Shown: positions 52,835-61,591, numbered from the stretch's first letter. The stretch: 64,000 nucleotides of DNA from Govania unica (GCF_027920805.1 NZ_JANWOI010000004.1:434001-498000), one strand, 5' to 3'. Made by a program: numbers and translations. Notes: generated by a model not told the origin, from the sequence alone.

Positions 52835-53792
52835 GACGGCGGTGGGCGTTGATCACGTCTTTAAGCGGAAATGTTGAATCGATTACCGGGCGGCATTTTC
52901 CGGCTTCGAACAGCGGCCAGACATGCTCGCGCAGGGCGGCGGCGATGGCGCCTTTGAAGGCGATCTCGCGGTTGCGCAGGGTAGAGCCGGTGATGGTCAG
53001 GCGCTTCAGCATGACCGGCAGCAGATTGATTGCGACTTTTGGTCCTTGCAAAAAGGCGATCTGTACCAGCCGGCCGTCGTTCCCGAGCGACTTCAGATTG
53101 CGATCGGTATAATCACCGCCGACCATATCCAGAATGACATCCACGCCCTTGCCATGGGTCGCGGTCTTGACGGCTTCGACGAAATCCTGATTGCGATAAT
53201 TGATGGCGAGGTCAGCTCCGAGCTTGAGACAGGCGGCGCATTTCTCGTCTGAGCCCGCAGTGGTGAGAACATATGCCCCAAGCGCTTTTGCCAGCGTGAT
53301 GGCGGTGGTGCCGATACCCGATGTGCCGCCATGGACCAGAAGGGTTTCTCCGGCGCGAAGCCTGGCGCGGTCGAACAGGTTGGACCAGACGGTGAAAAAG
53401 GTCTCCGGAATGGCGGCGGCCTCGACCATGGAAAAGCCCGCAGGCACCGGCAACACCTGGGCCGCCGGGGCGAGGCAATATTCGGCATAGCCACCACCTG
53501 CCACAAGCGCGCAGACCTGGTCGCCAAGGGCGATGTCGCTGACACTGTCCCCCAGGGCAACAATGACGCCCGCAATCTCCAGTCCGAGCGTATCGGGTGC
53601 GCCGGGCGGCGGTGGATAGTGACCTTCACGTTGCACCACGTCCGGGCGGTTGAGGCCCGCAGCGGCCACGCGGATCAGCACTTCGCCGGGGCCAGGGCTG
53701 GGCACGGCGAGGGATTGCGGACAAAGCACCTCGGGCCCGCCGAATTCGCGGGCTGTGATGGCGGTCATATGGCTCGGTAGGGGATGGGACAT
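52785..53792 (-). CDS. NAD(P)H quinone oxidoreductase (zinc-free MDR, PIG3 type)
   Basis: 335 residues from the ATG at 53792, behind GGAGTGAAGCAC. AAAGLNRPDVVQREGHYPPP and SPGPGEVLIRV are the PIG3-like N-terminus; the NADPH-binding VHGGTSGIGTTAITLAKALG and the downstream DMVGGDYTDRNLKSL follow. No zinc ligands are seen. Enzymes of this group reduce quinones by one electron. The orphan gene starts at or just after its stop on the same strand. Confidence 0.92.
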   Translation of the reverse strand: MSHPLPSHMTAITAREFGGPEVLCPQSLAVPSPGPGEVLIRVAAAGLNRPDVVQREGHYPPPPGAPDTLGLEIAGVIVALGDSVSDIALGDQVCALVAGGGYAEYCLAPAAQVLPVPAGFSMVEAAAIPETFFTVWSNLFDRARLRAGETLLVHGGTSGIGTTAITLAKALGAYVLTTAGSDEKCAACLKLGADLAINYRNQDFVEAVKTATHGKGVDVILDMVGGDYTDRNLKSLGNDGRLVQIAFLQGPKVAINLLPVMLKRLTITGSTLRNREIAFKGAIAAALREHVWPLFEAGKCRPVIDSTFPLKDVINAHRRLDEGAHIGKIVLTLES

Positions 53793-53873
53793 GTGCTTCA
53801 CTCCGTCTTGTTCCACCGCTATCATGGCTTGGATGACCGCAGGGTCAAGCATCCTTGAACAAGAGGGAGGACG

Positions 53874-54077
53874 ATGATGGCATTGGAAGATGAAGAAGAC
53901 CGGCGGGTGCGCTCGCCCGCTTTGCTGGATCTGACGCGGGAAGATCTCGATCGCCTGTCGCGGGAGGAGCTTATGTTCAGAATAACCCTGCTCGAAGCGG
54001 AACAGGACCGGACCCGGACGGCGCTCGCAGCCAAATCGAGTTTGCGCGGAGTGGCCGAGGAGCTGTTCAAGCGATAA
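53874..54077 (+). CDS. DUF1192 family small protein
   Basis: 67 residues: an acidic start (MALEDEEDRRVRSPALLDLT), then LDRLSREELMFRITLLEAEQ and RGVAEELFKR, as in alphaproteobacterial DUF1192 proteins, which are short coiled-coil proteins of unknown role. Preceded by GAGGGAGGACG. It is divergent from the quinone oxidoreductase gene, with about 80 bases between starts, a common pairing in this class. Confidence 0.87.
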   Translation: MMALEDEEDRRVRSPALLDLTREDLDRLSREELMFRITLLEAEQDRTRTALAAKSSLRGVAEELFKR

Positions 54078-54314
54078 GCCCTGCATCCCTCTCCTGAATG
54101 CTCAGGTCATATTGAGACGGCATCCGTGGCGGTGCCGTCGCCATGCGTCTGCGTTGAAGTTCCGGGTTTCATCAGCGTACAACTTTGAATTGTCGGCAGG
54201 CTAATTTAAATCAACATATTGAAAATTAAAGATAAAGACTGTGATTCCAGTTTTGGGACATGTTGGGCAGGACCTGTCAGTTCACTTGACGGGACCCTGT
54301 AGCTAACTGTTCAG

Positions 54315-54370
54315 TGTCTGGACAATATATTGAATTTGCTGATAAAAATAATATGGCATGAAAATTGCTT
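54315..54370 (+). promoter_or_regulatory. sigma-54 (RpoN) promoter and candidate activator site
   Basis: TGGCATG-AAAA-TTGCTTT (54354-54370) matches the -24/-12 consensus, with GG and GC ten bases apart. Upstream lies the inverted repeat TGTC-TG-GACA (54315-54324) and, further up (54250-54300), several GGGAC/GTCA-type half sites that could bind an enhancer protein. The first ATG of the PEP-CTERM gene is 41 bases downstream. The rest of the 54078-54410 gap is AT-rich and holds no gene. Confidence 0.7.
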
Positions 54371-54410
54371 TGTAGCTGGCAACTTAGATTTCAGTATTCA
54401 GGAGATACTC

Positions 54411-55172
54411 ATGGCAATTCTACGTAAAGTTGTAGAGGCTTGCGTCGGCGTCACGATGGGCCTTATGGCGGCTCAGGCTTCAGCTGGTGTGGTGACGATC
54501 AATTTCACCGGCAATGGTGGTTTGAAGTCGGGCAACAACATGGTGTTCACAAGTGGCGGCGTCAGCGTCACCGTGACGGCGGGTGCGCTCGCGCTCAATG
54601 GCGAGACCAACATCACCTCGCGCATCGGTCAGTATTCCGAAGGTCTCGGCAATTCGACCAACTACAGCTACACGACGACCGAGAAGGTTTGCCCGTCCGG
54701 CAAGTCGAGCTGCAAGGACAAGGATAAGGTCAACAAGACGGTCATCAAGAATGTCACAGACAATGATCATGCGGTCGATAATGTCATGGAGGACGGCCAT
54801 GGCGTGCGTGAATTCCTCAAGCTCGATTTCGCGGGCTTGAATGTGCAAATTCTCAACATCGATTTCGGCTATCACGACAAGAATGACGCCGCGACCGTGA
54901 ATATCAATAACAACAGCACGACGATTTACGGCGGCAAGGCTGATCCGATCACCAATTTCTCGTCTTATTCGGCCACCAATCTTTATTGGATCCTGGCCGG
55001 TATGAACAGTGGCGGCGGCAGCAGCGACTGGAAACTGAAGAGCATCACCTTCAGCTTTGAAGATCCGAACTCGGGTCCGAACCCGCAGGAAGATGTACCG
55101 GCCCCGGCTGCGCTCTCGCTCCTCGGGCTTGGTCTTACCGGCCTCGGTTTCGTGCGTCGCCGTCGCGGCTAA
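54411..55172 (+). CDS. PEP-CTERM-type sorted surface protein
   Basis: 253 residues from the ATG at 54411, behind AGGAGATACTC. A signal peptide (VGVTMGLMAAQASA) is followed by an Asn/Asp/Gly/Ser-rich beta-type body with a Lys-rich loop (CKDKDKVNKTVIKN). The end is a sorting tail: VPAPAALSLLGLGLTGLGF then RRRRG, i.e. a VPAPA variant of the PEP motif, a membrane helix and a basic cluster, as cut by exosortases. The protein is probably exported and released or anchored at the surface with exopolysaccharide. No exosortase gene is in the window. Transcription should need RpoN. Confidence 0.87.
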   Translation: MAILRKVVEACVGVTMGLMAAQASAGVVTINFTGNGGLKSGNNMVFTSGGVSVTVTAGALALNGETNITSRIGQYSEGLGNSTNYSYTTTEKVCPSGKSSCKDKDKVNKTVIKNVTDNDHAVDNVMEDGHGVREFLKLDFAGLNVQILNIDFGYHDKNDAATVNINNNSTTIYGGKADPITNFSSYSATNLYWILAGMNSGGGSSDWKLKSITFSFEDPNSGPNPQEDVPAPAALSLLGLGLTGLGFVRRRRG

Positions 55173-55195
55173 GGCAGGCTCACGATCCGAAACAC

Positions 55196-55227
55196 GAAAA
55201 CGGCGGCCCACGGGAGCCGCCGTTTTC
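55196..55227. terminator. bidirectional terminator between the PEP-CTERM and hsp20 genes
   Basis: GAAAACGGCGGC and GCCGCCGTTTTC form a 12-bp stem around eight bases, 23 bases after one stop and 18 bases from the other. Confidence 0.85.
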
Positions 55228-55244
55228 TATTCGGTTATTGAAAT

Positions 55245-55709
55245 TTACGCAGCCTGGCTCGGCAGGGTTTCCGCCTGGTGCACGGGGGTAATTTCAATTT
55301 TGCGCGGTTTCATATGTTCAGGAACTTCGCGCTTGAGATTGATGTTGAGAAGGCCGTTTTCAAAACTTGCGTTCACCACCTTGATGGTGTCGGCAAGACG
55401 GAAGCGGCGTTCAAAGGCGCGGCGGGCAATGCCGCGATAGAGATAATTCCGGTCTTTGTCCTCGGCCTCGGTCTTGGCCTTGCCGGAGATGATCAAAACA
55501 CCGTCCTGCAGAGTGATATCGAGTTCATCGGGGCTGAAGCCAGCCGCCGCCATACTCACATGGTAAGTGTCGTCGCTCACCTTTTCGATATTGTAAGGCG
55601 GGTAGGTCGTATCACTGCTGTCGCCGCGCAAGGCGGTTTCGAACAGACGGTTGATTTCGTCAAAACCAACGGTGGACCGAAGCAACGGGGACAAGTCAAA
55701 ACTACGCAT
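55245..55709 (-). CDS. small heat shock protein Hsp20 (IbpA-like)
   Basis: 154 residues. The start MRSFDLSPLLRSTVGFDEIN is the IbpA-type N-terminus; the alpha-crystallin domain runs from about residue 38 (YNIEKVSDDTYHVSMAAAGF) to LLNINLKREVPE, and the tail ends in a short Ile-containing motif (KIEITPV). It holds unfolded proteins for DnaK/ClpB. The gene has a heat-shock promoter and a ROSE-like element upstream. Confidence 0.95.
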   Translation of the reverse strand: MRSFDLSPLLRSTVGFDEINRLFETALRGDSSDTTYPPYNIEKVSDDTYHVSMAAAGFSPDELDITLQDGVLIISGKAKTEAEDKDRNYLYRGIARRAFERRFRLADTIKVVNASFENGLLNINLKREVPEHMKPRKIEITPVHQAETLPSQAA

Positions 55710-55740
55710 GGTTCAATCCTTCAAGTAAGCGATCCAAACC
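55710..55740 (-). ncRNA. ROSE-like RNA thermometer hairpin of hsp20
   Basis: Directly before the hsp20 ATG the transcript reads GGTTTGGATCGCTTACTTG followed by AAGGATTGAACC. TCGCT pairs with AAGGA (the ribosome binding site, 55721-55717) leaving one unpaired G in the left strand, the defining feature of ROSE elements. GGTT/AACC closes the stem. Upstream in the leader, two more hairpins can form (CCGGA/TCCGG and GATCG/CGATC). Heat should melt the last hairpin and free the site. Confidence 0.7.
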
Positions 55741-55808
55741 TCGCACGATCGGCGCATGATTGGCCGGCCTGCGATCCCGGACCCTCTCGGAGGCATCCGG
55801 TGTTTATG

Positions 55809-55836
55809 AGATAAGATGCCATCTTACGCTTTCAAG
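55809..55836 (-). promoter_or_regulatory. RpoH heat-shock promoter of hsp20
   Basis: CTTGAA (55836-55831) and CTTATCT (55815-55809) are 15 bases apart on the minus strand, fitting the alphaproteobacterial RpoH pattern. A 15-base palindrome, TAAGATG-C-CATCTTA (55812-55826), overlaps the spacer and -10. Confidence 0.65.
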
Positions 55837-55886
55837 GGCCGTTTTATCGGGACGATTTGTTAACTTCATTCTGCTAGGCTTGCGGG

Positions 55887-56354
55887 ATGACACAGTCTCT
55901 CCCCCATACGGGCCATCCGGACGCTCCCTTTCTGGAGCGGGCTTTTGGTGAGGCCATGATCCTGGTGCAGCAGACGGCCTGTTATCTTGAGCATGATGGG
56001 GTGGCGGACCGGGACAGGCTGGCCGAGTCGGGCCGCACGGTCTTTACCGGAGAAGCGCTGCGCGTGACGACGCGTCTGATGCAGGCGGTGGCCTGGCTTC
56101 TGGTGCATCGGGCGGTGGCCCAGGGTGAAATGACCGCTGATGAGGGGCTGTCGCCCGGGCGCAGGCTGGGCGGGCGGGAAATCTGCCTGGGTCCGGCCAT
56201 GTCCGGGGCTGAAGCCTTGCCAGATCGCCTGCGCGAGCTGCTCGGGGCCAGCCGCCAGATCTATGAGCGTGTCGCCCGTCTTGAAGACCGCCTGATGGAC
56301 GGCATAGGGCAGGACAACCCCGTACATGATCTGTTACGGCGGTTGGATTCCTAG
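55887..56354 (+). CDS. DUF1465 family protein
   Basis: 155 residues. ERAFGEAMILVQQTACYLEH and the block ALRVTTRLMQAVAWLLVHRA are the DUF1465 signature. The protein is helical and soluble; the function is unknown. It is close to and divergent from hsp20, and ends before a terminator shared with rpmE. Confidence 0.85.
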   Translation: MTQSLPHTGHPDAPFLERAFGEAMILVQQTACYLEHDGVADRDRLAESGRTVFTGEALRVTTRLMQAVAWLLVHRAVAQGEMTADEGLSPGRRLGGREICLGPAMSGAEALPDRLRELLGASRQIYERVARLEDRLMDGIGQDNPVHDLLRRLDS

Positions 56355-56375
56355 GAAAATTCTCAATCCGGCCAT

Positions 56376-56411
56376 AAAAAAAGGCGTCACCCGAGGATGA
56401 CGCCTTTTTTT
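56376..56411. terminator. bidirectional terminator between DUF1465 gene and rpmE
   Basis: AAAAAAAGGCGTCA and TGACGCCTTTTTTT form a 14-bp stem around eight bases, with strong T-tracts in both directions. Confidence 0.9.
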
Positions 56412-56425
56412 GAAATTGGACAAAC

Positions 56426-56653
56426 TTACTTTTTGAGGCCGAAGCTCGCAAAGCGCTTGTTGAACTGGGCAACACGGCCGTCGGCGCTCAGAATGCGCTG
56501 CCCGCCGCCAGTCCAGGCCGGATGAACCATGGAATCGATTTCCAGGTTCATGGTGTCGCCATCCTTGCCCCAAGTCGACCGTGACTTGTAAGCCGTCCCG
56601 TCCGTCATCACCACGGTGATGGGATGGTAGTCGGGGTGAATATTTTGCTTCAT
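56426..56653 (-). CDS. rpmE: 50S ribosomal protein L31
   Basis: 75 residues starting [20 protein letters not shown], with [20 protein letters not shown] and [12 protein letters not shown]. The zinc ligands CxxC are absent, so this is the zinc-independent form. Such copies can be Zur-regulated in other bacteria; no Zur site was recognised here. It is divergent from the MsbA-like exporter. Confidence 0.95.
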   Translation of the reverse strand: MKQNIHPDYHPITVVMTDGTAYKSRSTWGKDGDTMNLEIDSMVHPAWTGGGQRILSADGRVAQFNKRFASFGLKK

Positions 56654-56855
56654 AGCTCGTCTCCAGCCAATGCGAGGCCCTCATATACCGAAGCCGCAGG
56701 CAAAGCGCAAGTCTTGTGCGCGAGGCAAAAGCGGATTCTTCGCTGTTTCTTTATCCGTTGCCGGGCTATTCGGGTTGAGGCATGGGCTTGGCCTTGATAT
56801 ACCTCGCCACACGTTATTCTCCCCCTTATTTTCTCACGAGGCGGAAAGGTTGCCA

Positions 56856-58658
56856 ATGGCAAGAAGACGAGCTGAAATCGGGGCTGTGGTCCAGACGGAA
56901 CCAGTGGACCGCAATCTGGGGCGGCTCAAGTTCCTGTGGCCGTTTATTGCGCCGCACAAGCTCGTGATGGCCGGGGCTCTGGTGTCGCTGGTTTTTGCCG
57001 CCGGAGCCATGCTCGGGATCGGTCAGGCCATCCGGCGCATTGTTGATCAAGGCTTTCTGTCCTCGAACGGCGAATTTATCGATATTTACTTTCTGGCCCT
57101 CCTTGGCATCGTGACGTTGCTGGCCTTTGCCACCTTCGGACGGTTTTATCTGGTGTCCTGGCTTGGCGAACGGGTGGTGGCGGATATCCGCACCGCCGTT
57201 TACGGCCATGTGATCAAACTGAGCCCGGAATTCTTCGAAACCGCCAAGACCGGCGAAATCACCTCGCGGCTGACCACCGACACTGCGCTGATTGAAACCG
57301 TGGTTGGGTCCTCGGCCTCGATCGCGCTCCGCAATGTGCTGATGCTGATCGGCGGGCTGGTGTTCCTGGTCGTCACCAGCCCGACGCTGACGGCTTATGT
57401 GTTGCTGGGTGTCCCGCTTGTTGTGGTGCCGATCGTGTTATTCGGTCGCAAGGTGCGGGTGTTGTCGCGGCTCAGCCAGGATCGCGTGGCGGCGGTGGGG
57501 GCGGCAGCCAGTGAAAAGCTTGCGGCCATTCAGACCGTGCAGGCCTTCGCGCAGGAGGAGACCGAACGCAAGGTCTTCGCCCGTATCGCCGAGGATGCCT
57601 TCAACACCGCGCGGGAACGCATCCGGGCCCGGGCCTGGCTGACGGCACTGGTGATTCTGTTCGTGTTCGGGGCCATCGATTTCGTGTTGTGGAAGGGCGC
57701 CACCAATGTCATCGCGGGTAAGACCTCGGGCGGTGAGCTTGCGGCCTTTGTGTTCTATGCGATCATCGTTGCCGGCGCAGTCGGGGCCTTGAGCGAGGTC
57801 TACGGCGAACTTCAACGCGCGGCTGGTGCCGCGGCCCGCATTGCCGAGCTTCTGGCCACGGAATCGCCAATCAAGACACCGGCGGCACCGAAGTCGTTGC
57901 CGGCTCCCTCCGTAGGCGCCATCGCCATCGAGAATGTGACCTTCCATTACCCGAGTCGTCCGGATGGCGCGGCGCTCAGGGATTTCAGCCTGACGGTGAA
58001 GCCGGGCGAGACGGTGGCGCTGGTTGGGCCTTCGGGCGCAGGCAAGTCAACGGTGTTCCAGTTGTTGCTGCGGTTTTATGATCCGCAAAGCGGGCGCGTC
58101 CTGGTCGATGGCCTGGCCTTGCCTGATCTTGATCCCATCGCGCTCCGGCGTCAGATTGCCATCGTGCCGCAGGATACGGTGACCTTCGGGGCTTCGGCCT
58201 TCGATAACATCCGTTACGGCCGCCCTGAGGCGAGCGAAGACGAGGTTTGGGCCGCAGCCCGTGCGGCCGCGGCGGAGGATTTCATCCATGCCCTTCCCGA
58301 AGGCGGCAACAGCTTCCTTGGGGAGCGCGGAACCCGGTTGTCGGGCGGTCAGCGCCAGCGCATTGCCATTGCCCGCGCCATCCTGAAGGATTCCCCGATT
58401 CTTCTGCTGGACGAGGCCACGAGTGCGCTTGACGCTGAAAATGAAGGCCTTGTGCAGGGGGCGCTTGAACATCTGATGGAGGGCCGGACGACGCTTGTGA
58501 TTGCCCATCGTCTCGCGACCGTCCTCAAGGCCGATCGCATCATTGTGATGGATGAAGGTCAGGTGGTGGCCGAAGGTACTCACGATCAATTGAGTCGCGC
58601 GGGCGGCCTTTATGCCCGTCTGGCCGAACGGCAATTCGGAGCCGTCACGGCGCTATGA
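56856..58658 (+). CDS. ABC exporter, fused permease and ATPase (MsbA-like)
   Basis: 600 residues from the ATG at 56856, behind GGAAAGG. Six membrane helices in the first 320 residues, with coupling segments such as RLTTDTALIETVVGSSASIA. The ATPase has Walker A VGPSGAGKST, Q-loop IVPQDTVTFGASAFDNIRYG, signature RLSGGQRQRIAIARA, Walker B PILLLDEATSALD and the His switch in VIAHRLATV. It works as a homodimer in the inner membrane; lipid or drug export is inferred from similarity to MsbA-type proteins. An in-frame extension to 56670 lacks family sequence. Confidence 0.93.
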   Translation: MARRRAEIGAVVQTEPVDRNLGRLKFLWPFIAPHKLVMAGALVSLVFAAGAMLGIGQAIRRIVDQGFLSSNGEFIDIYFLALLGIVTLLAFATFGRFYLVSWLGERVVADIRTAVYGHVIKLSPEFFETAKTGEITSRLTTDTALIETVVGSSASIALRNVLMLIGGLVFLVVTSPTLTAYVLLGVPLVVVPIVLFGRKVRVLSRLSQDRVAAVGAAASEKLAAIQTVQAFAQEETERKVFARIAEDAFNTARERIRARAWLTALVILFVFGAIDFVLWKGATNVIAGKTSGGELAAFVFYAIIVAGAVGALSEVYGELQRAAGAAARIAELLATESPIKTPAAPKSLPAPSVGAIAIENVTFHYPSRPDGAALRDFSLTVKPGETVALVGPSGAGKSTVFQLLLRFYDPQSGRVLVDGLALPDLDPIALRRQIAIVPQDTVTFGASAFDNIRYGRPEASEDEVWAAARAAAAEDFIHALPEGGNSFLGERGTRLSGGQRQRIAIARAILKDSPILLLDEATSALDAENEGLVQGALEHLMEGRTTLVIAHRLATVLKADRIIVMDEGQVVAEGTHDQLSRAGGLYARLAERQFGAVTAL

Positions 58659-58669
58659 TGGCCTAAAAC

Positions 58670-58751
58670 GTCATTGCGAGGCGCAGCCGAAGCAATCCAG
58701 ATATTTTCGAGCGGGGAAGGCTGGATTGCTTCGGCTGCGCCTCGCAATGAC
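58670..58751. repeat. long inverted repeat ('tcattgcgaggcgcagccga' type)
   Basis: Arms 58670-58700 and 58721-58751 are exact 31-base reverse complements around 20 bases. It lies between the ABC exporter and the OmpA-like gene, which converge, and can act as a terminator-like hairpin. Its core differs from the other repeat families in the window. Confidence 0.85.
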
Positions 58752-58758
58752 AGGGTAA

Positions 58759-59376
58759 TCAGCCGTCCTTGAGGGCGACGACATCGATGCGCTCGGCCGG
58801 GCCCTGATCCCCGGTCGGGCCGATGGCCCGAAGCGTGATATTGCTTTCGGCGACGCCATGGGCGATCAGGATGTCCCGCACCACGAGGGCCCGTTTAAAG
58901 GCGGTGCGGATCGCTTCATGCAAGGAATAGGTGGCGATGCCGGGCGCTGGCTCGTTGTTCGGGGGGCCTGCTGCAGGCGCTGTTTTTGCCCAGGCGGGGC
59001 CTGCGGTGCCGGAGTAGCTCAGGATCTCGACCTTTGAATCCGCGCTGAGAGACGCGAGGGCCCAGTCATCAAGGGAATCCTTCGCGGCCTCAGAGATGAT
59101 CAGATTGCCATGGGCGTAAAGGATTTGCAGCAAGTCGCCCGTACCGACCTGGGGGGCGGGATTGTCAGAGTTCTGCGGGTCGCTGGCGTCGTCTTTGCCG
59201 CCGCTCCGGGGGGCAGCATGCATTCCGGCATCGACCTTGGCGGCAGCTTCGGGGCCGGCCATTTCTTCGACGGCTTGCAGGTTGATGGTCACCCCTCGGT
59301 CAGCGGCCTGGGCAATGACGGGGAGCATCAAGACGGGAAGTAGGCTGAGAAGGACGGCGGAGCGCGTCACGGGCAT
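58759..59376 (-). CDS. exported protein with a short OmpA-like C-terminal region
   Basis: 205 residues from the ATG at 59376. A signal peptide (AVLLSLLPVLMLPVIAQAAD) is followed by a low-complexity middle (about 60-100) and a C-terminal part in which SLHEAIRTAFKRALVVRDIL then IAHGVAESNITLRAIGPTGD resembles the second half of OmpA peptidoglycan-binding domains. The usual NxxLSxxRA residues are only partly kept, so binding is doubtful. It ends beside a repeat and lies 76 bases downstream of suhB. Confidence 0.65.
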   Translation of the reverse strand: MPVTRSAVLLSLLPVLMLPVIAQAADRGVTINLQAVEEMAGPEAAAKVDAGMHAAPRSGGKDDASDPQNSDNPAPQVGTGDLLQILYAHGNLIISEAAKDSLDDWALASLSADSKVEILSYSGTAGPAWAKTAPAAGPPNNEPAPGIATYSLHEAIRTAFKRALVVRDILIAHGVAESNITLRAIGPTGDQGPAERIDVVALKDG

Positions 59377-59452
59377 TGCTCTGTTGACTGCATCGATTGC
59401 CGGACAGATTAACCATCCGGCACTTGGCCGTCCATCCATGGCTGGGCGTGGG

Positions 59453-60268
59453 TTAAACGGACGGTTTGTTATTCTGACGGGCGTTGCGCAAAAGACGCAT
59501 CAACGGACCATGGATCAGGTTGTTGCTGGCGAGGACTTCGCCCGAGACCAGCATGTTTGCCTGATTGTTGAATTCCGTCACGCTGCCGCCCGCTTCTTGA
59601 ACCAGCAGGATCCCGGCGGCAATGTCCCAGGATGAGAGGCCGCTTTCCCAGAAGCCGTCGAAGCGACCGGCCGCCAGATAAGCCAGATCGAGCGAGGCGG
59701 CGCCAAAGCGGCGGATACCCGCAACTTCAGCCATGATCACCTCGAGTTCGCCGAGATAAGCCTTATGATCCCCGCGACCAAGGAACGGAATGCCGGTGGC
59801 GATCACCGACTGGTTCAGATCGCGGCGGCCGGACACGCGCAGGCGCTTGCTGTTGAGATAAGCGCCACGGCCGCGTTCGGCCCAGAACAATTCATCGGTC
59901 AGCGGCTGATAGACGATCCCGGCGACAATCTGCCCGGCCCGCTCAAGGGCGATGGAAATCGCGAAATGCGGCAGGCCATGGAGGAAGTTGGTGGTGCCGT
60001 CCAGGGGGTCGATGATCCAGCGATGCTCGCTGTCCGTGCCCGCAAGTTCCCCGCCTTCTTCCAGCAGGAAGCCATAGCCGGGACGGGCGCGTTTCAATTC
60101 GGCGACGATGGTTTGTTCGGCTTTGGTGTCGGCGAGAGAGACGAAGTCAGCCGGGCCTTTACGGGAGATTTGCAGATGCTCGACCTCGCCGAAATCGCGG
60201 GCGAGGAAACGCCCCGCTTTGCGGGCGGCGGAGGCCATGACTGTGATATTTGCAGACTGAAGCGCCAT
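59453..60268 (-). CDS. suhB: inositol monophosphatase family protein
   Basis: 271 residues. The metal-binding motifs are complete: EEGGELAGTDSEHRWIIDPL then DGTTNFLHGLPHFAISIAL, and GLSSWDIAAGILLVQEAGGS. SuhB also binds rRNA transcription complexes in E. coli. It dephosphorylates inositol-1-phosphate and similar substrates. It follows efp by 11 bases and is probably co-transcribed. Confidence 0.94.
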   Translation of the reverse strand: MALQSANITVMASAARKAGRFLARDFGEVEHLQISRKGPADFVSLADTKAEQTIVAELKRARPGYGFLLEEGGELAGTDSEHRWIIDPLDGTTNFLHGLPHFAISIALERAGQIVAGIVYQPLTDELFWAERGRGAYLNSKRLRVSGRRDLNQSVIATGIPFLGRGDHKAYLGELEVIMAEVAGIRRFGAASLDLAYLAAGRFDGFWESGLSSWDIAAGILLVQEAGGSVTEFNNQANMLVSGEVLASNNLIHGPLMRLLRNARQNNKPSV

Positions 60269-60279
60269 TATGAATGATC

Positions 60280-60846
60280 TCAGGCGTCGGAACGTTTGAC
60301 GTAGGACGAATCTTCGGTCGCCACCACGATGACATCGCCGGAATTGATAAAGGGTGGCACCATGACGCGGATGCCGTTGCTCATTTTGGCGGGCTTGTAG
60401 GAAGAGGACGCCGTCTGGCCCTTGACCACCGGTTCGGTCTCGACCACTTCAAGGATCACGCTCTCGGGGAGCTGGACGCCGATTGGCTCGTCTTCATAGG
60501 ATTCGACCACGACCTTCATGCCGTCCTGCAGGAACAGGGCCTGATCGCCGAGGAAATCGCCACTGATATTGATCTGCTCATAGCTTTCCTGGTCCATGAA
60601 GGTGTACATGCCTTCGGTTTCGAACAGGAACTGATAGTCTTTCTGGTCAAGGCGCACGCGTTCGACCGTCTCGGACGAGCGGAAGCGCTCGTTGAGCTTG
60701 CGGTTATCGCGCAGGTTCTTGAGTTCGACCTGCAGATAAGCCCCGCCCTTGCCGGGCTGCGTATGCTGGATGCGAACCGCGACCCAAAGGCCGCCCTGAT
60801 GTTCGATCACGTTGCCGGGACGGATCGCGTTGCCGTTGATCTTCAT
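60280..60846 (-). CDS. efp: elongation factor P
   Basis: 188 residues: [20 protein letters not shown], the tip lysine in [16 protein letters not shown] (K33), and the C-terminal [20 protein letters not shown] helps ribosomes through polyproline stretches. The PGKGG tip suggests lysine modification or none; no epmA or epmB gene is seen. The deoxyhypusine-synthase-like gene at 7626 is not known to act on EF-P in bacteria. Confidence 0.97.
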   Translation of the reverse strand: MKINGNAIRPGNVIEHQGGLWVAVRIQHTQPGKGGAYLQVELKNLRDNRKLNERFRSSETVERVRLDQKDYQFLFETEGMYTFMDQESYEQINISGDFLGDQALFLQDGMKVVVESYEDEPIGVQLPESVILEVVETEPVVKGQTASSSYKPAKMSNGIRVMVPPFINSGDVIVVATEDSSYVKRSDA

Positions 60847-60950
60847 GTGAGATGTCCGGATATAAAAACTGACAATGTAAATTCGCGCGGAAACTAGCAG
60901 TTAACCGCGTGGAAGGCAAATGCGAAGGCGGATCAAGCGCCGGAGGGCGT

Positions 60951-61580
60951 CTACTGCACCCCGTGAAAGAGGGCGTTGAAGGCCTGAACGGCTGTGGCCG
61001 GGCCTTCTGGATGGTCCCAGACCCCGGCGCTGACAGCGATGAAATCGGCCCCAGCCTGCACCAGCGGGTTGGCGTTCTCGGCGCGGATGCCGCCGATGGC
61101 GACACAGGGAATTTCAAACAGCTCGGCCCACCAGCTCAGGATGTCCGGGGTGGCATGGGCCTTGGCGATTTTGGTGTTGGTCGGGAAAAACGCGCCGAAC
61201 GCTACGTAATCCGCGCCTTTTTCTCCGGCCACCATGGCCAGATGGCGGGAGTTGTGACAGGTGACGCCGACGATGGAGCTTGGGCCGACAATCTTGCGAG
61301 CTTCTTCATAGCACGCGTCTTCCTGGCCGATATGGACGCCATCCGCCCCGACTTCGCGAGCGAGATCGGGGCGGTCATTGACGATAAAGGCGACGTCATG
61401 AGCCTGCGTGATGGGCATCAGAACTTCTGCGGCCCAGCGCACGGCATCAGCAGAGGCGTCTTTCAGCCGCAATTGCAGCGAAGCCACATCTCCCGCGCCC
61501 AAGGCCGCCTTGAGCGGCTCGGCAAAGGCCCGCGGGTCGAAGGCTGGCGGGGTGATGAGGTAAAGTCTGCAATCCGACAC
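60951..61580 (-). CDS. thiE: thiamine phosphate synthase
   Basis: 209 residues. [20 protein letters not shown], then [40 protein letters not shown] and [35 protein letters not shown], and [20 protein letters not shown] are the ThiE pattern. It joins HMP-pyrophosphate and thiazole phosphate. The glycine/glutamine substitutions in the LRxKD area are mild. It lies 11 bases after fba, so it is part of the pgk-fba unit. No TPP riboswitch was recognised. Confidence 0.92.
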   Translation of the reverse strand: MSDCRLYLITPPAFDPRAFAEPLKAALGAGDVASLQLRLKDASADAVRWAAEVLMPITQAHDVAFIVNDRPDLAREVGADGVHIGQEDACYEEARKIVGPSSIVGVTCHNSRHLAMVAGEKGADYVAFGAFFPTNTKIAKAHATPDILSWWAELFEIPCVAIGGIRAENANPLVQAGADFIAVSAGVWDHPEGPATAVQAFNALFHGVQ

Positions 61581-61591
61581 GAAAGAAATCC

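Noticed and set aside
60847-60950. TPP riboswitch or other RNA near thiE and efp
   Set aside because: The gap is short, thiE is translated from an operon with fba, and no conserved riboswitch core was recognised.
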